Assembly: GCF_004004515.1 (NCBI RefSeq)
Contig: NZ_RXOL01000005.1
Location: forward strand, 105,018 to 169,017
Direction: 5' to 3'
DNA length: 64,000 bases
Source: Croceicoccus ponticola
GTDB taxonomy: Bacteria > Pseudomonadota > Alphaproteobacteria > Sphingomonadales > Sphingomonadaceae
Position 1 is the stretch's first letter. Every line of letters begins with the position of its first letter. A program made the translations under genes and the position numbers. Below are positions 8,586 through 17,945 of this stretch, one piece after another. Under the pieces are notes generated by a model that was not told the DNA's origin, ran no database searches, and saw only the letters and a program-made list of their open reading frames with translations.

Positions 8586-8735
8586 TCCCGTACCAATCCA
8601 TCAGGTCGGGATTAGCTTAGCATCCTGTCCGAAAAACCGGCACCACCTCACCGTACTGGTCGGCGACCGGCCAACGAACATTTCATCTTACCTGCATTAA
8701 CCAAATCTCATGCCTTTTAACGCAAATGATTTCGG

Positions 8736-10166
8736 ATGAACATGCAACCAATCTCCGACTCGCGCTTCACTGCAAGAGACACACTTTTCGATCTCGTCGA
8801 GCGAGAAGCAGCAGGTGTCTTCGAACCAGAAGTTCATGCTCAACGTAGGCTGTATCTCCCGCTATCGGCAAAGTTTGTTCTAGCCTGCCTGATAGCCATC
8901 GGGTGGACGGTGGCGAGCGTCTGGCTGTCCTTGCCGTGGTTACGCGACTTGGCTGCAGTCACTAGCTTTGCCTTCGCCGTGATTACCATCACATTTATCG
9001 CCTATGTGCCTGGCTTTATGAATGCGTTTCTGCTCTCAAGCCTTATGTTTGACCGAAGGCCGCCTCGGCTTGCAGGCACCAAATCCCCCGGAACAACAAT
9101 ACTCGTTGCTGCCTTTAACGAGGCTGCGGCCATCAAGGATACGCTGATTAGCCTTAGTAGGCAGGATTACGCCGGTCCCGTTGAAGTCCTCGTCCTCAAC
9201 GATGGATCCAGCGACGACACTGTCGCAATTGCGGAAAAATCCATCGCGGAACTCAATTACCCGCCAAACATCTCAATGCGCATAATCGACTTCGGCATAA
9301 ATCGCGGAAAATCGGCAGTATTGAATGATGGCCTTGCACAGGCCCGGCATGACCTCATCTTGACCATTGACGGGGATTCGTGGGTCAAGCGCGACGGTTT
9401 ACGCAAGCTCGTCGAGCGCCTTCTTTCCGATCCGGCCAATACGCAAGCGGTAGCCGGCGCAGTAATGGTTCGAAATTCGCGTAAAAATTTTTTGAGTCGT
9501 GCGCAAGAGTGGGACTATTTTCATGGCATCGCTTCGGTAAAACGCATGCAAGGCATGTACAATGGCACACTAGTCGCACAAGGCGCCTTCTCCATTTACC
9601 GCCGAAAGGCTCTAGAAAACGTCGGTGGCTGGCCTGAATGCGTGGGCGAGGACATCGTCCTATCTTGGGCACTTTTGCGTCGCAACTACCGCATAGGATA
9701 TGCTGATGACGCAATGGTTTTCACCAACGTTCCGACCACGATCCGACAATTTGCCTTGCAACGCAAGCGCTGGTCCCGCGGACTTATGGAAGCCTTTAAG
9801 GCGCATTGGCAATTGGCATTCAATCGCCGCCTGTCGACGCTTTTTGTATGGTGGAATGTTTGCTTTCTACCTTTGGATCTCATTTACACGCTGGTGTTCA
9901 TTCCCGGCATAGTGTTGGCATGCTTCGGGTATTTTTACATTGCGGGGCCGCTGACCATTGCAGTACTCCCACTGACGATCCTTTGGAATGGTGTCGTCTT
10001 CCGGATTCAATCGGGTGTCTATAAGCGCGAGGGATTGATCGTGCGGCGCAATTTCGGCGGATTCCTGTTTTATTCCTTAGCTTACAGTTTGCTCATGCAG
10101 CCCGTTTGCGTGTGGGGTTATATGGCCGAATTGCTCGGCTTCCGCAAAAAGTGGGATACCAAGTGA
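8736..10166 (+). CDS. Processive family-2 glycosyltransferase, PgaC/poly-GlcNAc-synthase-like
   Basis: This is a 476-residue inner-membrane enzyme. Two N-terminal membrane segments lie at about 43-64 and 72-98. The GT-A domain has LNDGSSDDT (154-162), TIDGDSW (210-216), a GED acid at 304-306 and QRKRW (342-346, the QxxRW signature of processive synthases). Three or more membrane helices follow from about 360. The family polymerises activated sugars and extrudes the chain, typically under c-di-GMP control. No PilZ domain is present in the protein itself, but three separate PilZ proteins are in the region. The next gene overlaps its stop codon. No PgaD-like partner is visible, so the polymer could differ from poly-GlcNAc. 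Confidence 0.85.
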   Translation: MNMQPISDSRFTARDTLFDLVEREAAGVFEPEVHAQRRLYLPLSAKFVLACLIAIGWTVASVWLSLPWLRDLAAVTSFAFAVITITFIAYVPGFMNAFLLSSLMFDRRPPRLAGTKSPGTTILVAAFNEAAAIKDTLISLSRQDYAGPVEVLVLNDGSSDDTVAIAEKSIAELNYPPNISMRIIDFGINRGKSAVLNDGLAQARHDLILTIDGDSWVKRDGLRKLVERLLSDPANTQAVAGAVMVRNSRKNFLSRAQEWDYFHGIASVKRMQGMYNGTLVAQGAFSIYRRKALENVGGWPECVGEDIVLSWALLRRNYRIGYADDAMVFTNVPTTIRQFALQRKRWSRGLMEAFKAHWQLAFNRRLSTLFVWWNVCFLPLDLIYTLVFIPGIVLACFGYFYIAGPLTIAVLPLTILWNGVVFRIQSGVYKREGLIVRRNFGGFLFYSLAYSLLMQPVCVWGYMAELLGFRKKWDTK

Positions 10167-11119
10167 TGCGCAAGCAAAACTTAGGGACCGTCAAGTTCTC
10201 AACCGTAGTATATGCAGGGCTGCTGGCGTGGTCTGCAGCTGCATCCGCTCAAGAGCCGCGCTCGATCAGCGGTGAATCAGTTCGCCCCGCAGCCGGATCA
10301 GAGATTTGGGCAAGTACCGATTCCGATGGCACCGACGTAGTAAAAGTCCTCGGGAAGGCCCTTTTGAATTTCGAAGGTCGAGAGAAATATGCTGGTATTG
10401 CGATTGAGCATGCCAAGTTCAATCCCGCTACGGGTGAAAATCACGAAGCTGAGCGAATTTATCTCGATCTAGCCGATCACCTGGGCGCCGACTGGCGTTG
10501 GAAGGCGCGGATCGGTACTGACGGGAAAACTCTTCTCGGCAATGCCGAATTTCGAAAAGCGGATTGGTCTCAAAGCGTATTCGTCGAACGTGAGATCGTC
10601 GAAACCGAACAAGGGCTGGCTAGACGGATTTTCTATACTTTCGCGGGCATCAGCACTGATGTCTTGCTCAATGATGCGAACACCATAGCGCTGACCGCCG
10701 GTGTACAGGAATTTTCAGGCAAGAACGAACGGTTACATTTACGCGGAAAATATGTTCACGTTGTCAGGACCGATATCGGTCTAAGTGCGCAACTCGATGC
10801 TCGCTATTACCATTCGACCGAACCTGGCGAGTTCGACTATTTCTCTCCGAAGGATTTTGTCCGCCTTCTACCGCTTATTCAAACTCGTCGTTTTTCCAAT
10901 TCGGGATGGATGTATCTGGCGGGGGCTGGCTTTGGCGCGCAACACAGCAGTGGTGGAGGCTGGCAACTAGCGAAGTTCGGGCAACTCCGACTAGAAAGTC
11001 CGCGATCAGCAAGCGATTTAGATGTGTTTGCCGAAGCGATCTACACCAATGATTCAATCTCTGGGGGAACAAATTACGATTATCTGATGGCCCGAGCGGG
11101 AGCCACGTTCCGCTTTTAG
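10166..11119 (+). CDS. Outer-membrane beta-barrel protein, candidate polysaccharide export porin
   Basis: The start ATG overlaps the glycosyltransferase stop (TGATG), so translation is coupled; an upstream in-frame start would only read into the previous gene. The 317-residue product has a signal peptide ending near SAAASAQE. Alternating hydrophobic strands follow and the last residues are AGATFRF, the aromatic C-terminus typical of barrel proteins. The region EFDYFSPKDFVRLLPLIQ resembles the YFSP stretch in the barrel of BcsC/PgaA-like export proteins, but there are no TPR repeats. With the synthase it could form a minimal two-gene secretion module. The substrate is inferred from context only. 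Confidence 0.7.
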   Translation: MRKQNLGTVKFSTVVYAGLLAWSAAASAQEPRSISGESVRPAAGSEIWASTDSDGTDVVKVLGKALLNFEGREKYAGIAIEHAKFNPATGENHEAERIYLDLADHLGADWRWKARIGTDGKTLLGNAEFRKADWSQSVFVEREIVETEQGLARRIFYTFAGISTDVLLNDANTIALTAGVQEFSGKNERLHLRGKYVHVVRTDIGLSAQLDARYYHSTEPGEFDYFSPKDFVRLLPLIQTRRFSNSGWMYLAGAGFGAQHSSGGGWQLAKFGQLRLESPRSASDLDVFAEAIYTNDSISGGTNYDYLMARAGATFRF

Positions 11120-11742
11120 GAGTCGTCAGAAAAAGTCCGCCTTCTCACCAATTTCGACGTGGTCGAGTAGCTCACCGACTGCCCAACTCTACCTGTCCAG
11201 CGATTTTGCGCGATCCCGGATGTCTCCATGATCTTTTGGGGACGCGCGCTGGACGAACGAAAATAGAGATTGCAGAAGATCTATCCGACGCGCACTCGGT
11301 CGTCGCTAGTCCATATCGACTACGATCTTGGGGATCCAAAAAATAGCAGGTGGTCACGTATGTAGGCCGCAGTCAGCAAGCGCCTCGTCGTGCATCGGTC
11401 GGGCTGGCGAAACGTTGGCTTGGCAATCTGCCAGTCCTTTCGAGGACCAGCGCCTCGTCCGGCGGATGTCACGCCCAAGCGGATCGCGCTGACCGATCCC
11501 GCCTCGCGCTGGACCGCGGCTTCCTCGTCTCACGACACCAGCGAAAGAAGGTCGAGATGCGGCCGCAGATAGAAGAAATGTTAACTATCTATCTTAATTA
11601 TAGATTTAGACCGAAAGCTCTAAAATTGCAATGAAGCTCAAAGGCTTCTGGTTTGTCTGCCGGGCACTTCGTGACGGAGTGCCACCATGACCGAAGTGCT
11701 CGGTCAGACTTTACACTGATATGGAGACCTCAGGTGTTGCAG
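11120..11742. other. Gene-poor stretch with possible transposase remnant
   Basis: A plus-strand reading near 11450-11510 gives DVTPKRIALTDPASRWTAA, which resembles a transposase fragment, but stop codons surround it and I cannot name the family with confidence. From about 11575 the DNA becomes A+T rich just before the PilZ gene and probably holds its promoter. I see nothing else. Confidence 0.35.
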
Positions 11743-12117
11743 ATGCGATCTCTTGATGACAGACGGCACGCACGGCAGTCGCTCAAAGCCGATGGCCAAT
11801 TGCGAAAAGGTGTGGGCATTGGACAATCGGTTGCCGTTGTCGATCTGTCTGATTGCGGCTGTCGCATCACGTCCATCCCGAAAAGTTTGCGTCGCAAGGA
11901 TCGTGTTACGCTTCGAATTGCAGGCCATGCGCCTGTCGAAGGTCACTTGAAATGGCTGCATCTAGGCAAAGAAGCGGGCGTGCAATTTGACAATCCAATT
12001 CATCCCGCTGTCTTCAACCAAATACTTGCCAGCCATCGCGCCGCTGAAGCTCGCGCTGACACTCCATCAGAACATTTGATGGTCTTGCGCGGCGAGCTAG
12101 AGCAGCTTCAAGACTAG
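11743..12117 (+). CDS. Single PilZ-domain protein
   Basis: The start is placed at MRSLDDRRHARQSL because the PilZ domain begins there; the frame is open 30 codons further upstream. RRHARQ followed by VVDLSDCGCRI gives the RxxxR and DxSxxG c-di-GMP-binding motifs. The rest (VTLRIAGHAPVEGHLKWLHLGKEAGVQF) completes one PilZ barrel, with a short helical tail. At about 124 residues it is a free-standing receptor. It lies downstream of the glycosyltransferase/barrel pair on the same strand and is a candidate link between c-di-GMP and that machinery. A recombinase fragment begins directly after its stop. Confidence 0.78.
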   Translation: MRSLDDRRHARQSLKADGQLRKGVGIGQSVAVVDLSDCGCRITSIPKSLRRKDRVTLRIAGHAPVEGHLKWLHLGKEAGVQFDNPIHPAVFNQILASHRAAEARADTPSEHLMVLRGELEQLQD

Positions 12118-12644
12118 CTCGACCTGACCAAAGACCGGACGATCTCAGGCGCGGCAGCAACGCGAAGCTGAAGACACTGCTGCACCGGATCATCGTACAC
12201 CCCGACCGGCTCGATCTGGTCCTCTCGCCATCGGGACTGATCGAACTGCTGAGGTTCGAGATGCCTGAAAGCATGCCCAACGAACTGGTCTGCAAGACCC
12301 GGGTCCGCCTGACCCGCAGCGGTCGCGCCATCCGCCTCGTGCACGACAATGGTTGTACCATTACCAGCGATCCAGATCCGACGCTGCTGGGTCTTCTCGT
12401 CAAGGGCCGCCGCTGGTGGGCCGAGCTTGCCCGAGGCGAGCTCGATGTCGCCAGGCTGGCCCGGCGCGAGAACGTCAATCCGTCGTACCTGACCCGGGTG
12501 GCGCGTCTGGCGCTGGTGTCGCCCGGCGTGATCGAGGCGATCCTCGCCGGCAAGACCCGTGCCGATCTTGATGGCAACCGGTTCCTGGCGCTGGTGGGCA
12601 GGACATCGGACTGGGCCGAGCAGCAACGATCGCTGATCGCCTGA
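12118..12644 (+). pseudogene. Serine recombinase, C-terminal fragment
   Basis: The frame reads SNAKLKTLLHRIIVHPDRLDLVLS, then RARRENVNPSYLTRVARLAL and SPGVIEAILAGKTRADLDG. These are the C-terminal helix-turn-helix features of large serine recombinases found in mobile islands. The resolvase catalytic domain and the zinc-ribbon region are missing upstream, where the frame runs into the PilZ gene. This is a relic of an earlier integration module. Confidence 0.65.
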
Positions 12645-12954
12645 AGTATCCGCCAACCGAACGGGTCCGTGCAACGCAACAGTTGGCGTCCAACATCCGT
12701 ACCGAGGTTGCCGTTACATCGCCTGTCCCGCGATCTTCACGCCATGGGCGTATCACTTGCCATTTGTCGCATCACCACCAGCACCAACAGGCGGCTATCC
12801 TCGACCGGGACAAGTCGCTATCGGCGTCCGATCGCAATTTCGATAATCGTGGTATTCTGCGACCGGGTCTGATTATTGGCGACCGGTCGTATTCGCCGCA
12901 GGAAGCATGATGCAGGAGCAACTGCATCCGACGCAGCAAAATGAAAGGCCAGTA
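12645..12954. other. Probable regulatory region of the MucR-like gene
   Basis: No protein-like frame is convincing. The motif CGACCGG recurs around 12810-12890 (CGACCGGGAC, CGACCGGGTC, CGACCGGTCG), suggesting small direct or inverted repeats ahead of the regulator, possibly for autoregulation. Confidence 0.3.
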
Positions 12955-13566
12955 ATGGACCAGGACCTGACCCCCGAAACGCTCATCACCCTCACCTCCG
13001 ATATTGTCGCAGCCCATGTCGGCAACAATGCGGTCGAGGTCGGCGATGTCGCAACGCTGATCAGCACTGTCTACGCTGCGCTCGCGGGTCTCGGGACTTC
13101 GGTCACGGAAGAACTGCCGCCCGAACCAGCAGTCCCGGTCCGGTCTTCGGTCAAGCCCGACTACATCGTCTGTCTGGAAGACGGCAAGAAGCTCAAGATG
13201 CTCAAGCGTCACCTGATGACCCATTACAACATGACGCCCGATGACTATCGCAAGCGCTGGAACCTGCCGGCCGACTATCCGATGGTGTCGCCGAACTATG
13301 CTGCCAAGCGCAGCGAACTGGCCCTGAAAATCGGCCTTGGCCGTAAAGCCACCCAGCCTGCACCCGAACCTGCACCGGCCAAACCGGCACCGCGCAAGGC
13401 CGCAACGGGCAAGGCGGCAGCAACGAAAGCGACTGCGACAATGGCAGCGCCGCGCAAGGCCGCAGCGGCCAAGGCAACGACCGGCAAGGCGCCTGCCAGC
13501 CAGACCGCGCCCGCCAAGCGCGCACCGGCCAGGAAGAAGCAGACCGCCAAGACTGACGTCGCCTGA
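12955..13566 (+). CDS. MucR/Ros-family regulator with long Lys-Ala-Pro tail
   Basis: The start is taken at MDQDLTPETLITLTSDIVAAHV, the usual MucR N-terminus, preceded by GAAAGG; an in-frame ATG lies 16 codons upstream. Residues up to about 125 match MucR, including DYIVCLEDGKKLKMLKRHL, THYNMTPDDYRKRW and LPADYPMVSPNYA. MucR proteins are zinc-finger-like, nucleoid-associated repressors that control exopolysaccharide and motility genes. The second finger cysteine is aspartate (CLED), as in many MucR proteins. The last 75 residues are an unusual histone-H1-like tail of AAK/PAK repeats that should strengthen non-specific DNA binding. It fits control of the adjacent polysaccharide and c-di-GMP genes. 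Confidence 0.85.
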   Translation: MDQDLTPETLITLTSDIVAAHVGNNAVEVGDVATLISTVYAALAGLGTSVTEELPPEPAVPVRSSVKPDYIVCLEDGKKLKMLKRHLMTHYNMTPDDYRKRWNLPADYPMVSPNYAAKRSELALKIGLGRKATQPAPEPAPAKPAPRKAATGKAAATKATATMAAPRKAAAAKATTGKAPASQTAPAKRAPARKKQTAKTDVA

Positions 13567-13719
13567 GGTCGGCGCCCGTTGAACCGGGAGGGGGCGTAAT
13601 GGCGCTGACTATCGGGAGGATCTGATCTGGTTCAGTCCCGCCAGCAGAACATCCGTTCGAACAGCGATGGCCGGTCAGGATCATGCGCGGAAGGGCGAGA
13701 TGCATCAGTCTGGTTTGAT

Positions 13720-14610
13720 CTAGGCAGCCAAGACCAATTCAGTGGCATCATAACCAGCGATTTTGAGGCTCGCTTTGCCACTCCGCTTCACAGCGTACAT
13801 GAGACTGTCAGCTTCCGATAAGATGCTATCGAGCTCTTGCTTTGAATCCCTATCAATGACCAGCCCGCCAATGCTGGCGGTCAGGCCCGGTCTGACACAA
13901 GATACAGTCCGGCCCAATTCCAAGCCTGTAAGCTGAATGTCTCCTTGACCATCGACATCCTTCAGAAGAATGAGAAATTCGTCGCCGCCAAGACGGGCAA
14001 TAATGTTGCTCGCGCCGATCACCTCCGAGATTCGCGCAACTAGACTCTTCAGGAGGGCATCGCCAGCTGCATGTCCTTCCAGGTCATTCACAGACTTGAA
14101 GTTATCCAGATCGAGAAAAAGCAAGGCGATTTGTCGCGTTCCCTGACGGGCCTGAATCAGTTCCGAATTCAATATCCGCCGAACGGCATAATTGCTGACT
14201 GCTCCGGTCAACGCATCGAAATCAGCCGCAGCCTTTTCGGCCTCAAAAGAACGTCTCAATGAGCCCATCCACTCAGCTGATGCAAGGAGGACCGCGCCAA
14301 TGCTGATCATATCGATGAGTCGAGCATCATTTGCCACAGAGGTCAAAATGATCGTTGCAACGCCAATCATCGATGCCAGTCTTCCAGCAAACTGGCCGCT
14401 GTTCCAACGGATCAAAAGTGCGGCTGCCATCAAACATACCGAGGAAACCATTGCGGGGATGGCACCGGTCATCGCCAGAAGCGACAAGAGGACGAAGGTA
14501 GTCCCGGCGATTATCGCAACGTTCGCGGGGCGGATATGCGAGCCAATCCCGCTGGGCAGATCAGGAGCCGACGCGACGATTCTCTGTGAAATATATTTAG
14601 ACTGCTTCAT
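13720..14610 (-). CDS. Membrane-anchored diguanylate cyclase (GGDEF), no I-site
   Basis: This is a 296-residue protein. Hydrophobic segments lie at about 31-50, 52-68, 80-93 and 100-113, then a short coiled segment, then a GGDEF domain from FDALTGAVSNYAVRR. The active loop ARLGGDEF is intact at about 208-212. The position that would hold the RxxD inhibitory site reads GASN, so product feedback through the I-site is not expected, unlike the other two GGDEF proteins here. It is transcribed towards the MucR-like gene. A TTTTAACC word lies just upstream of its start. Confidence 0.88.
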   Translation of the reverse strand: MKQSKYISQRIVASAPDLPSGIGSHIRPANVAIIAGTTFVLLSLLAMTGAIPAMVSSVCLMAAALLIRWNSGQFAGRLASMIGVATIILTSVANDARLIDMISIGAVLLASAEWMGSLRRSFEAEKAAADFDALTGAVSNYAVRRILNSELIQARQGTRQIALLFLDLDNFKSVNDLEGHAAGDALLKSLVARISEVIGASNIIARLGGDEFLILLKDVDGQGDIQLTGLELGRTVSCVRPGLTASIGGLVIDRDSKQELDSILSEADSLMYAVKRSGKASLKIAGYDATELVLAA

Positions 14611-15599
14611 TCGTCCGAGAATGAACGCCTAAGGTTAAAATTTCCCCGTGCGACCGCAATTTTTGTGGCTAGGCTAGGACCATCGGTTCGTCTGTGGACG
14701 CCCCGCATGATGAAGGGGGCATTTTCAACGGCTTGGCAAGTAGTCGAGTGCTAACATCTGGCCTTCGACGGCTGCATTGATGGCGCTGGCCCGTGGGAGC
14801 TCGCGGTTCTGCTCCTTATCATAACTGCGTGCTTGATTGGCCGCTTGAGCCTATCTGGTTTTGCCCATCCCGTCTCATCGAACCATGACGACTACGTCGT
14901 CACGTCCGACGACGCGATGCCCAAGGATCGGCGCGGTCCTGAGCTCGGAAAGCCGATCGAATGAGATCGCCCGCAATCCGCAGGCCGGCAGGCGCTGCCG
15001 ACTGAAAGACTGTTTCGGCATGCGTGGTGAGCTCATCCAGGAATTTGAGTTCGACGTTTTTTCTAAGCCTGCCAACTGAAGCACATTGTCGCAAAAGGCA
15101 GCTTTACTGCCAAGGTGGCGCCTTGAAATTGCCCTTATGATCTTGTTGGGGCATCCCTCCGCTCTCGTCAGCGACGCTCATCCGAATTTACCTGAGTGTG
15201 TATCCGTACCTGCATATTGCGCTCCCCGCTCTCGCCGGGAGTGTGGTTTCATAAAAACCCTAACGGGCTTTTAAGGTTAGGTCAGTGATCAACATTGTTG
15301 AGATGCAGAGGTTTTCTGCGGGGATAGGCCGAGGTCTTGCCGTCTGAAGCCACCAGGGCCCATGGCGTGTTCGGCATTGGCGATGCGCCATAGTCGTTCG
15401 TCGATCTCGGTTTTGAAGCCGGTGAAGTTCGCTTTCATTCCAGCGCCGATGACATTTGTCGCGCCAGTCGCTCGGAAACACGGCACAGCGCCAAATGTGA
15501 CATTTCGACAGAATAATCATCATTGCCATTGCCGGCACCTTGCCATCGTCACCCGCTCGACATTCGCTGCAAGCAATGCGATCGGGGTGCCGGTAGCGA
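14611..15599. other. Long stretch without a supported gene
   Basis: Several frames of 60-90 codons exist but none looks like a known protein, and their composition does not separate them from chance in high-GC DNA. Between 15290 and 15490 a minus-strand frame (GAGMKANFTGFKTEIDERLW) is protein-like but lacks both a start context and a recognisable family. I treat it as decayed mobile DNA continuing from the fragment at 15600. Confidence 0.35.
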
Positions 15600-15684
15600 G
15601 AGGTAGCAAATGCGTGAATGGGTGACCAAGGCAATGCGGTGCCATCTTCGCCCATTGGGCGTCCGTCAAAACAAGTCTGTCCAT
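15600..15684 (-). pseudogene. IS5-family transposase N-terminal scrap
   Basis: The minus strand reads MDRLVLTDAQWAKMAPHCLG, the standard beginning of IS427-like IS5 transposases, then loses similarity. It is only about 28 codons long and is evidence of another decayed element. Confidence 0.55.
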
Positions 15685-15829
15685 CCAAAGTCTGAATCAG
15701 AAAATTCCCCTCGGGGGAATCCTGAATCTCAACAGACCATAGTTTGCAAGGGCTAGACGCAAGCAGAAATAATTCCCTACAGCGAAGAAAATGTGAACGT
15801 ATACGGACCTCTGGATTCGGAGGTCCCAC

Positions 15830-15922
15830 ATGATTTTGCTCGACCCTGCCCTGATCGTCGCGTTGGCAGTCCTGATATCTGCCACATCAACATTGGTCTG
15901 GTCGCTGTATCGCAAGCCGTGA
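15830..15922 (+). CDS. Small single-pass membrane protein (30 aa)
   Basis: The frame reads MILLDPALIVALAVLISATS and ends TLVWSLYRKP. It is one hydrophobic segment of about 20 residues followed by a positively charged end, so a C-in orientation is expected. GGAGG lies six bases before the ATG, which is a much better ribosome site than most frames in this stretch have. I do not recognise the family. It has the size and look of KdpF-like or stress-associated small membrane proteins, but no partner gene is adjacent. Confidence 0.45.
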   Translation: MILLDPALIVALAVLISATSTLVWSLYRKP

Positions 15923-15924
15923 GC

Positions 15925-16146
15925 CTACGCGACGTCGTTGCCTGGCCGACGTAGGGGTCTGGCGATACCAGTATGCACTCCCACGGTATGATCCTGTGAC
16001 CAAGCGACAGCGGCATACCGTCGAACCAGCTCTTGCTCCGCAGCAAGAAGTTCCTCGTCATTCAGATCGGCGAAGAAACGATATTCCGGTTGCTGCTCGA
16101 ATTCCACGCCAGGCGGCAAAGTGTTTAGCCAATCGCAGAAGGCCAT
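15925..16146 (-). CDS. Hypothetical small acidic protein
   Basis: The 73-codon frame starts MAFCDWLNTLPPGVEFEQQP and continues YRFFADLNDEELLAAEQELV. The first 50 residues have a plausible amphipathic, acidic composition. The last 25 look like run-on. It begins at the edge of the IS3 fragment at about 16150, so its promoter may have been lost. No family is recognised. Confidence 0.3.
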   Translation of the reverse strand: MAFCDWLNTLPPGVEFEQQPEYRFFADLNDEELLAAEQELVRRYAAVAWSQDHTVGVHTGIARPLRRPGNDVA

Positions 16147-16149
16147 GAA

Positions 16150-16645
16150 GCGGTTTTCTCGTACCAATGTTGCCAGCCTCGTCGTCGATGTGTTTGGCGG
16201 CGGTGCCGGACACGTCGATCTCCGGGCGCCGTGTGGTGCGCGAACTGACAGAGCTGATCGCCCAGCGCGGCAAGCCCGGCATGATCGTCAGCGACAACGG
16301 CACCGAGCTCACCAGCAATGCCGTGCTGGCCTGGTGCGGGGAGATCGGCGTGGAGTGGCATTACATCGCGCCGGCAGGCCGATGCAGAACGGTTACGTCG
16401 AGAGCTTTAACGGCCGCATGCGCGACGAACTGCTCAACGAGACGCTGTTTCTCAGCCTAGCCCATGCCCGCGTCGAGATCGCCGCCTGGGTGGAAGACTA
16501 CAACCGGGAGAGACCGCACTCGTCTCTTGGCTACGCAACCCCGGCGGCGTTCGCCGCCGAACTGGATAAGCAATGGCCTGCTTCGCTACGCCCTACGGGC
16601 TCCGCTACGCAGCCCATTGCTTCAACCGCGCTCATGCGCAACAAA
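16150..16645 (+). pseudogene. IS3-family OrfB C-terminal fragment
   Basis: Two frames together give SGRRVVRELTELIAQRGKPG, then IVSDNGTELTSNAVLAW and, after a one-base shift near 16378, MQNGYVESFNGRMRDELLNE and YNRERPHSSLGY. These are the central and C-terminal DDE motifs of an IS3 integrase. The 5' half is absent and the 3' end is cut at 16645 by the next IS3 element, which starts inside the stop codon. Confidence 0.8.
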
Positions 16646-16723
16646 TGACGTCCCCCCGATTTCTTCCTCCGGTTTGAATGAGAGTTTTCCGGTAATGTGA
16701 TCCTCGTGCTGAAGGAGCATGCC

Positions 16724-16990
16724 GTGAAGAAAAGTCGTTATACCGAAGAGCAGATCGCCTACGCGTTGAAGCAGGCGGAGACAGGAACGCCGGTGGCAGA
16801 GGTTTTGCGTCGGATGGGGATTTCGGAGCAGACATTTTACCGCTGGAAGAAGCTCTACGGCGGGCTTGGCGTGGGGGAGCTACGCCGGCTGAAGCAGCTC
16901 GAGGACGAGAACCGGAAGCTCAAGCAGCTGGTGGCGGATCTCAGCCTGGACAAGCACATACTGCAGGATGTGCTGTCAAAAAAAGTCTGA
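16724..16990 (+). CDS. IS3-family OrfA (helix-turn-helix)
   Basis: The start is placed at the GTG of [19 protein letters not shown], with AGGAG eight bases upstream. The 88-residue product has the transposase helix-turn-helix ([17 protein letters not shown]) and a leucine-rich coiled segment ([20 protein letters not shown]). It ends SKKV at a run of A residues, the usual site of -1 frameshifting into OrfB. Confidence 0.88.
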   Translation: MKKSRYTEEQIAYALKQAETGTPVAEVLRRMGISEQTFYRWKKLYGGLGVGELRRLKQLEDENRKLKQLVADLSLDKHILQDVLSKKV

Positions 16991-17823
16991 GGCCTGCTCG
17001 GCAGCGCGAGATCGTCCGGTATGTTCAGTCGAGTCATGCGGTCAGCGAGCGGCGTAGTTGCGCGGTGCTGACCTTCGATCGACGGAGCGTAAGATACCGG
17101 TCGGTTCGAGCCGATCAGACGCCTCTGATCATGCGCATCCGGGACATCGCGCAGACCCGGATGCGATACGGATACTTCAGGATCTATATCCTGCTTCGCC
17201 GTGAAGGCTGGGTCGTGAATCACAAGCGAGTCTACCGGCTGTACCGGGAAGATGGCTTGAGTTTACGGCTCAAGCGGCCGCGTCGGCATGTCAGCGCAGC
17301 GCGGCGGGAGAGGCAGCCGGCGGCGCTGGCTCCTAACGATATGTGGTCGATGGACTTCGTCTCGGATGCCTTGTTCAATGGTCGGCGCCTGCGTGCCCTG
17401 ACCGTTGTCGACGCATATACGCGGGAAGCTCTGGCGATCGACGTCGACCAGGGCATCAAGGGAGAGCAGGTCGTTGAGGCCATGGACCGGATCGCATCGG
17501 TCCGCGGTGCCCCGCGCGTCATACGTGTGGACAATGGTCCGGAGTTCATCTCGAAGGCCTTGGATCGCTGGGCGTACGAAAACGGCGTTACGCTGGACTT
17601 CTCGCGGCCTGGCAAGCCTACCGACAACGCCTTCGTGGAGTCCTTCAATGGCCGGTTCCGCGACGAATGCCTGAACACCCATTGGTTCTTGTCTCTGGCC
17701 GATGCCAGGAGCAAGATAGACGCGTGGCGACGGGACTATAACGAGTGCCGTCCTCACACCTCCCTGGGCTGGCTTACGCCAGCCGAATTTGCTTCATCTG
17801 CCGGGGTTAACCCCGGCAGATGA
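16987..17823 (+). CDS. IS3-family OrfB integrase
   Basis: The frame is open from the OrfA shift site ([14 protein letters not shown]). A free start would be an internal ATG or GTG, so it is probably made mainly as an OrfAB fusion. Catalytic landmarks are [22 protein letters not shown] and [17 protein letters not shown], ending [15 protein letters not shown]. Length and motifs are complete for the IS407-like branch of IS3. Confidence 0.88.
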   Translation: MRPARQREIVRYVQSSHAVSERRSCAVLTFDRRSVRYRSVRADQTPLIMRIRDIAQTRMRYGYFRIYILLRREGWVVNHKRVYRLYREDGLSLRLKRPRRHVSAARRERQPAALAPNDMWSMDFVSDALFNGRRLRALTVVDAYTREALAIDVDQGIKGEQVVEAMDRIASVRGAPRVIRVDNGPEFISKALDRWAYENGVTLDFSRPGKPTDNAFVESFNGRFRDECLNTHWFLSLADARSKIDAWRRDYNECRPHTSLGWLTPAEFASSAGVNPGR

Positions 17824-17945
17824 AGGCCGGAAGCTGACATTATACCCGGACACGAAACCGGGGGACCCTCAAAACCGGTTCGGCTCTAATCCCAGCTGGA
17901 GGAATGCTGGGGGTCACGTCACCGGCACAAAACCGTTACAAGTCC

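Larger units (their letters stand above)
7352..8650 (-). mobile_element. IS3-family insertion sequence, 1299 bp
   Basis: The ends read TGAGGTGGTCCCGCC and, on the other strand, TGAGGTGGTGCCGG. Both continue into a shared GGACAG word. No direct target repeat is visible at the flanks. A 3'-terminal fragment of the same element lies at 17946-18241 in opposite orientation, which gives homology for inversions of the roughly 10 kb between them. Confidence 0.85.
16646..17921 (+). mobile_element. IS3-family insertion sequence, 1276 bp
   Basis: Inverted ends begin TGACGT and share a C-rich core (TGACGTCCCCCCGATTTC at the left; TGACGTGACCCCCAGC read inward from the right). OrfA and OrfB are both intact with a shift site between them, so this is one of the few elements in the window that looks potentially active. 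Confidence 0.8.

Noticed and set aside
15260..15829. 189-codon minus-strand frame
   Set aside because: An IS5-type N-terminus is legible in another frame over the same bases, and the long frame has no family resemblance and no ribosome site.
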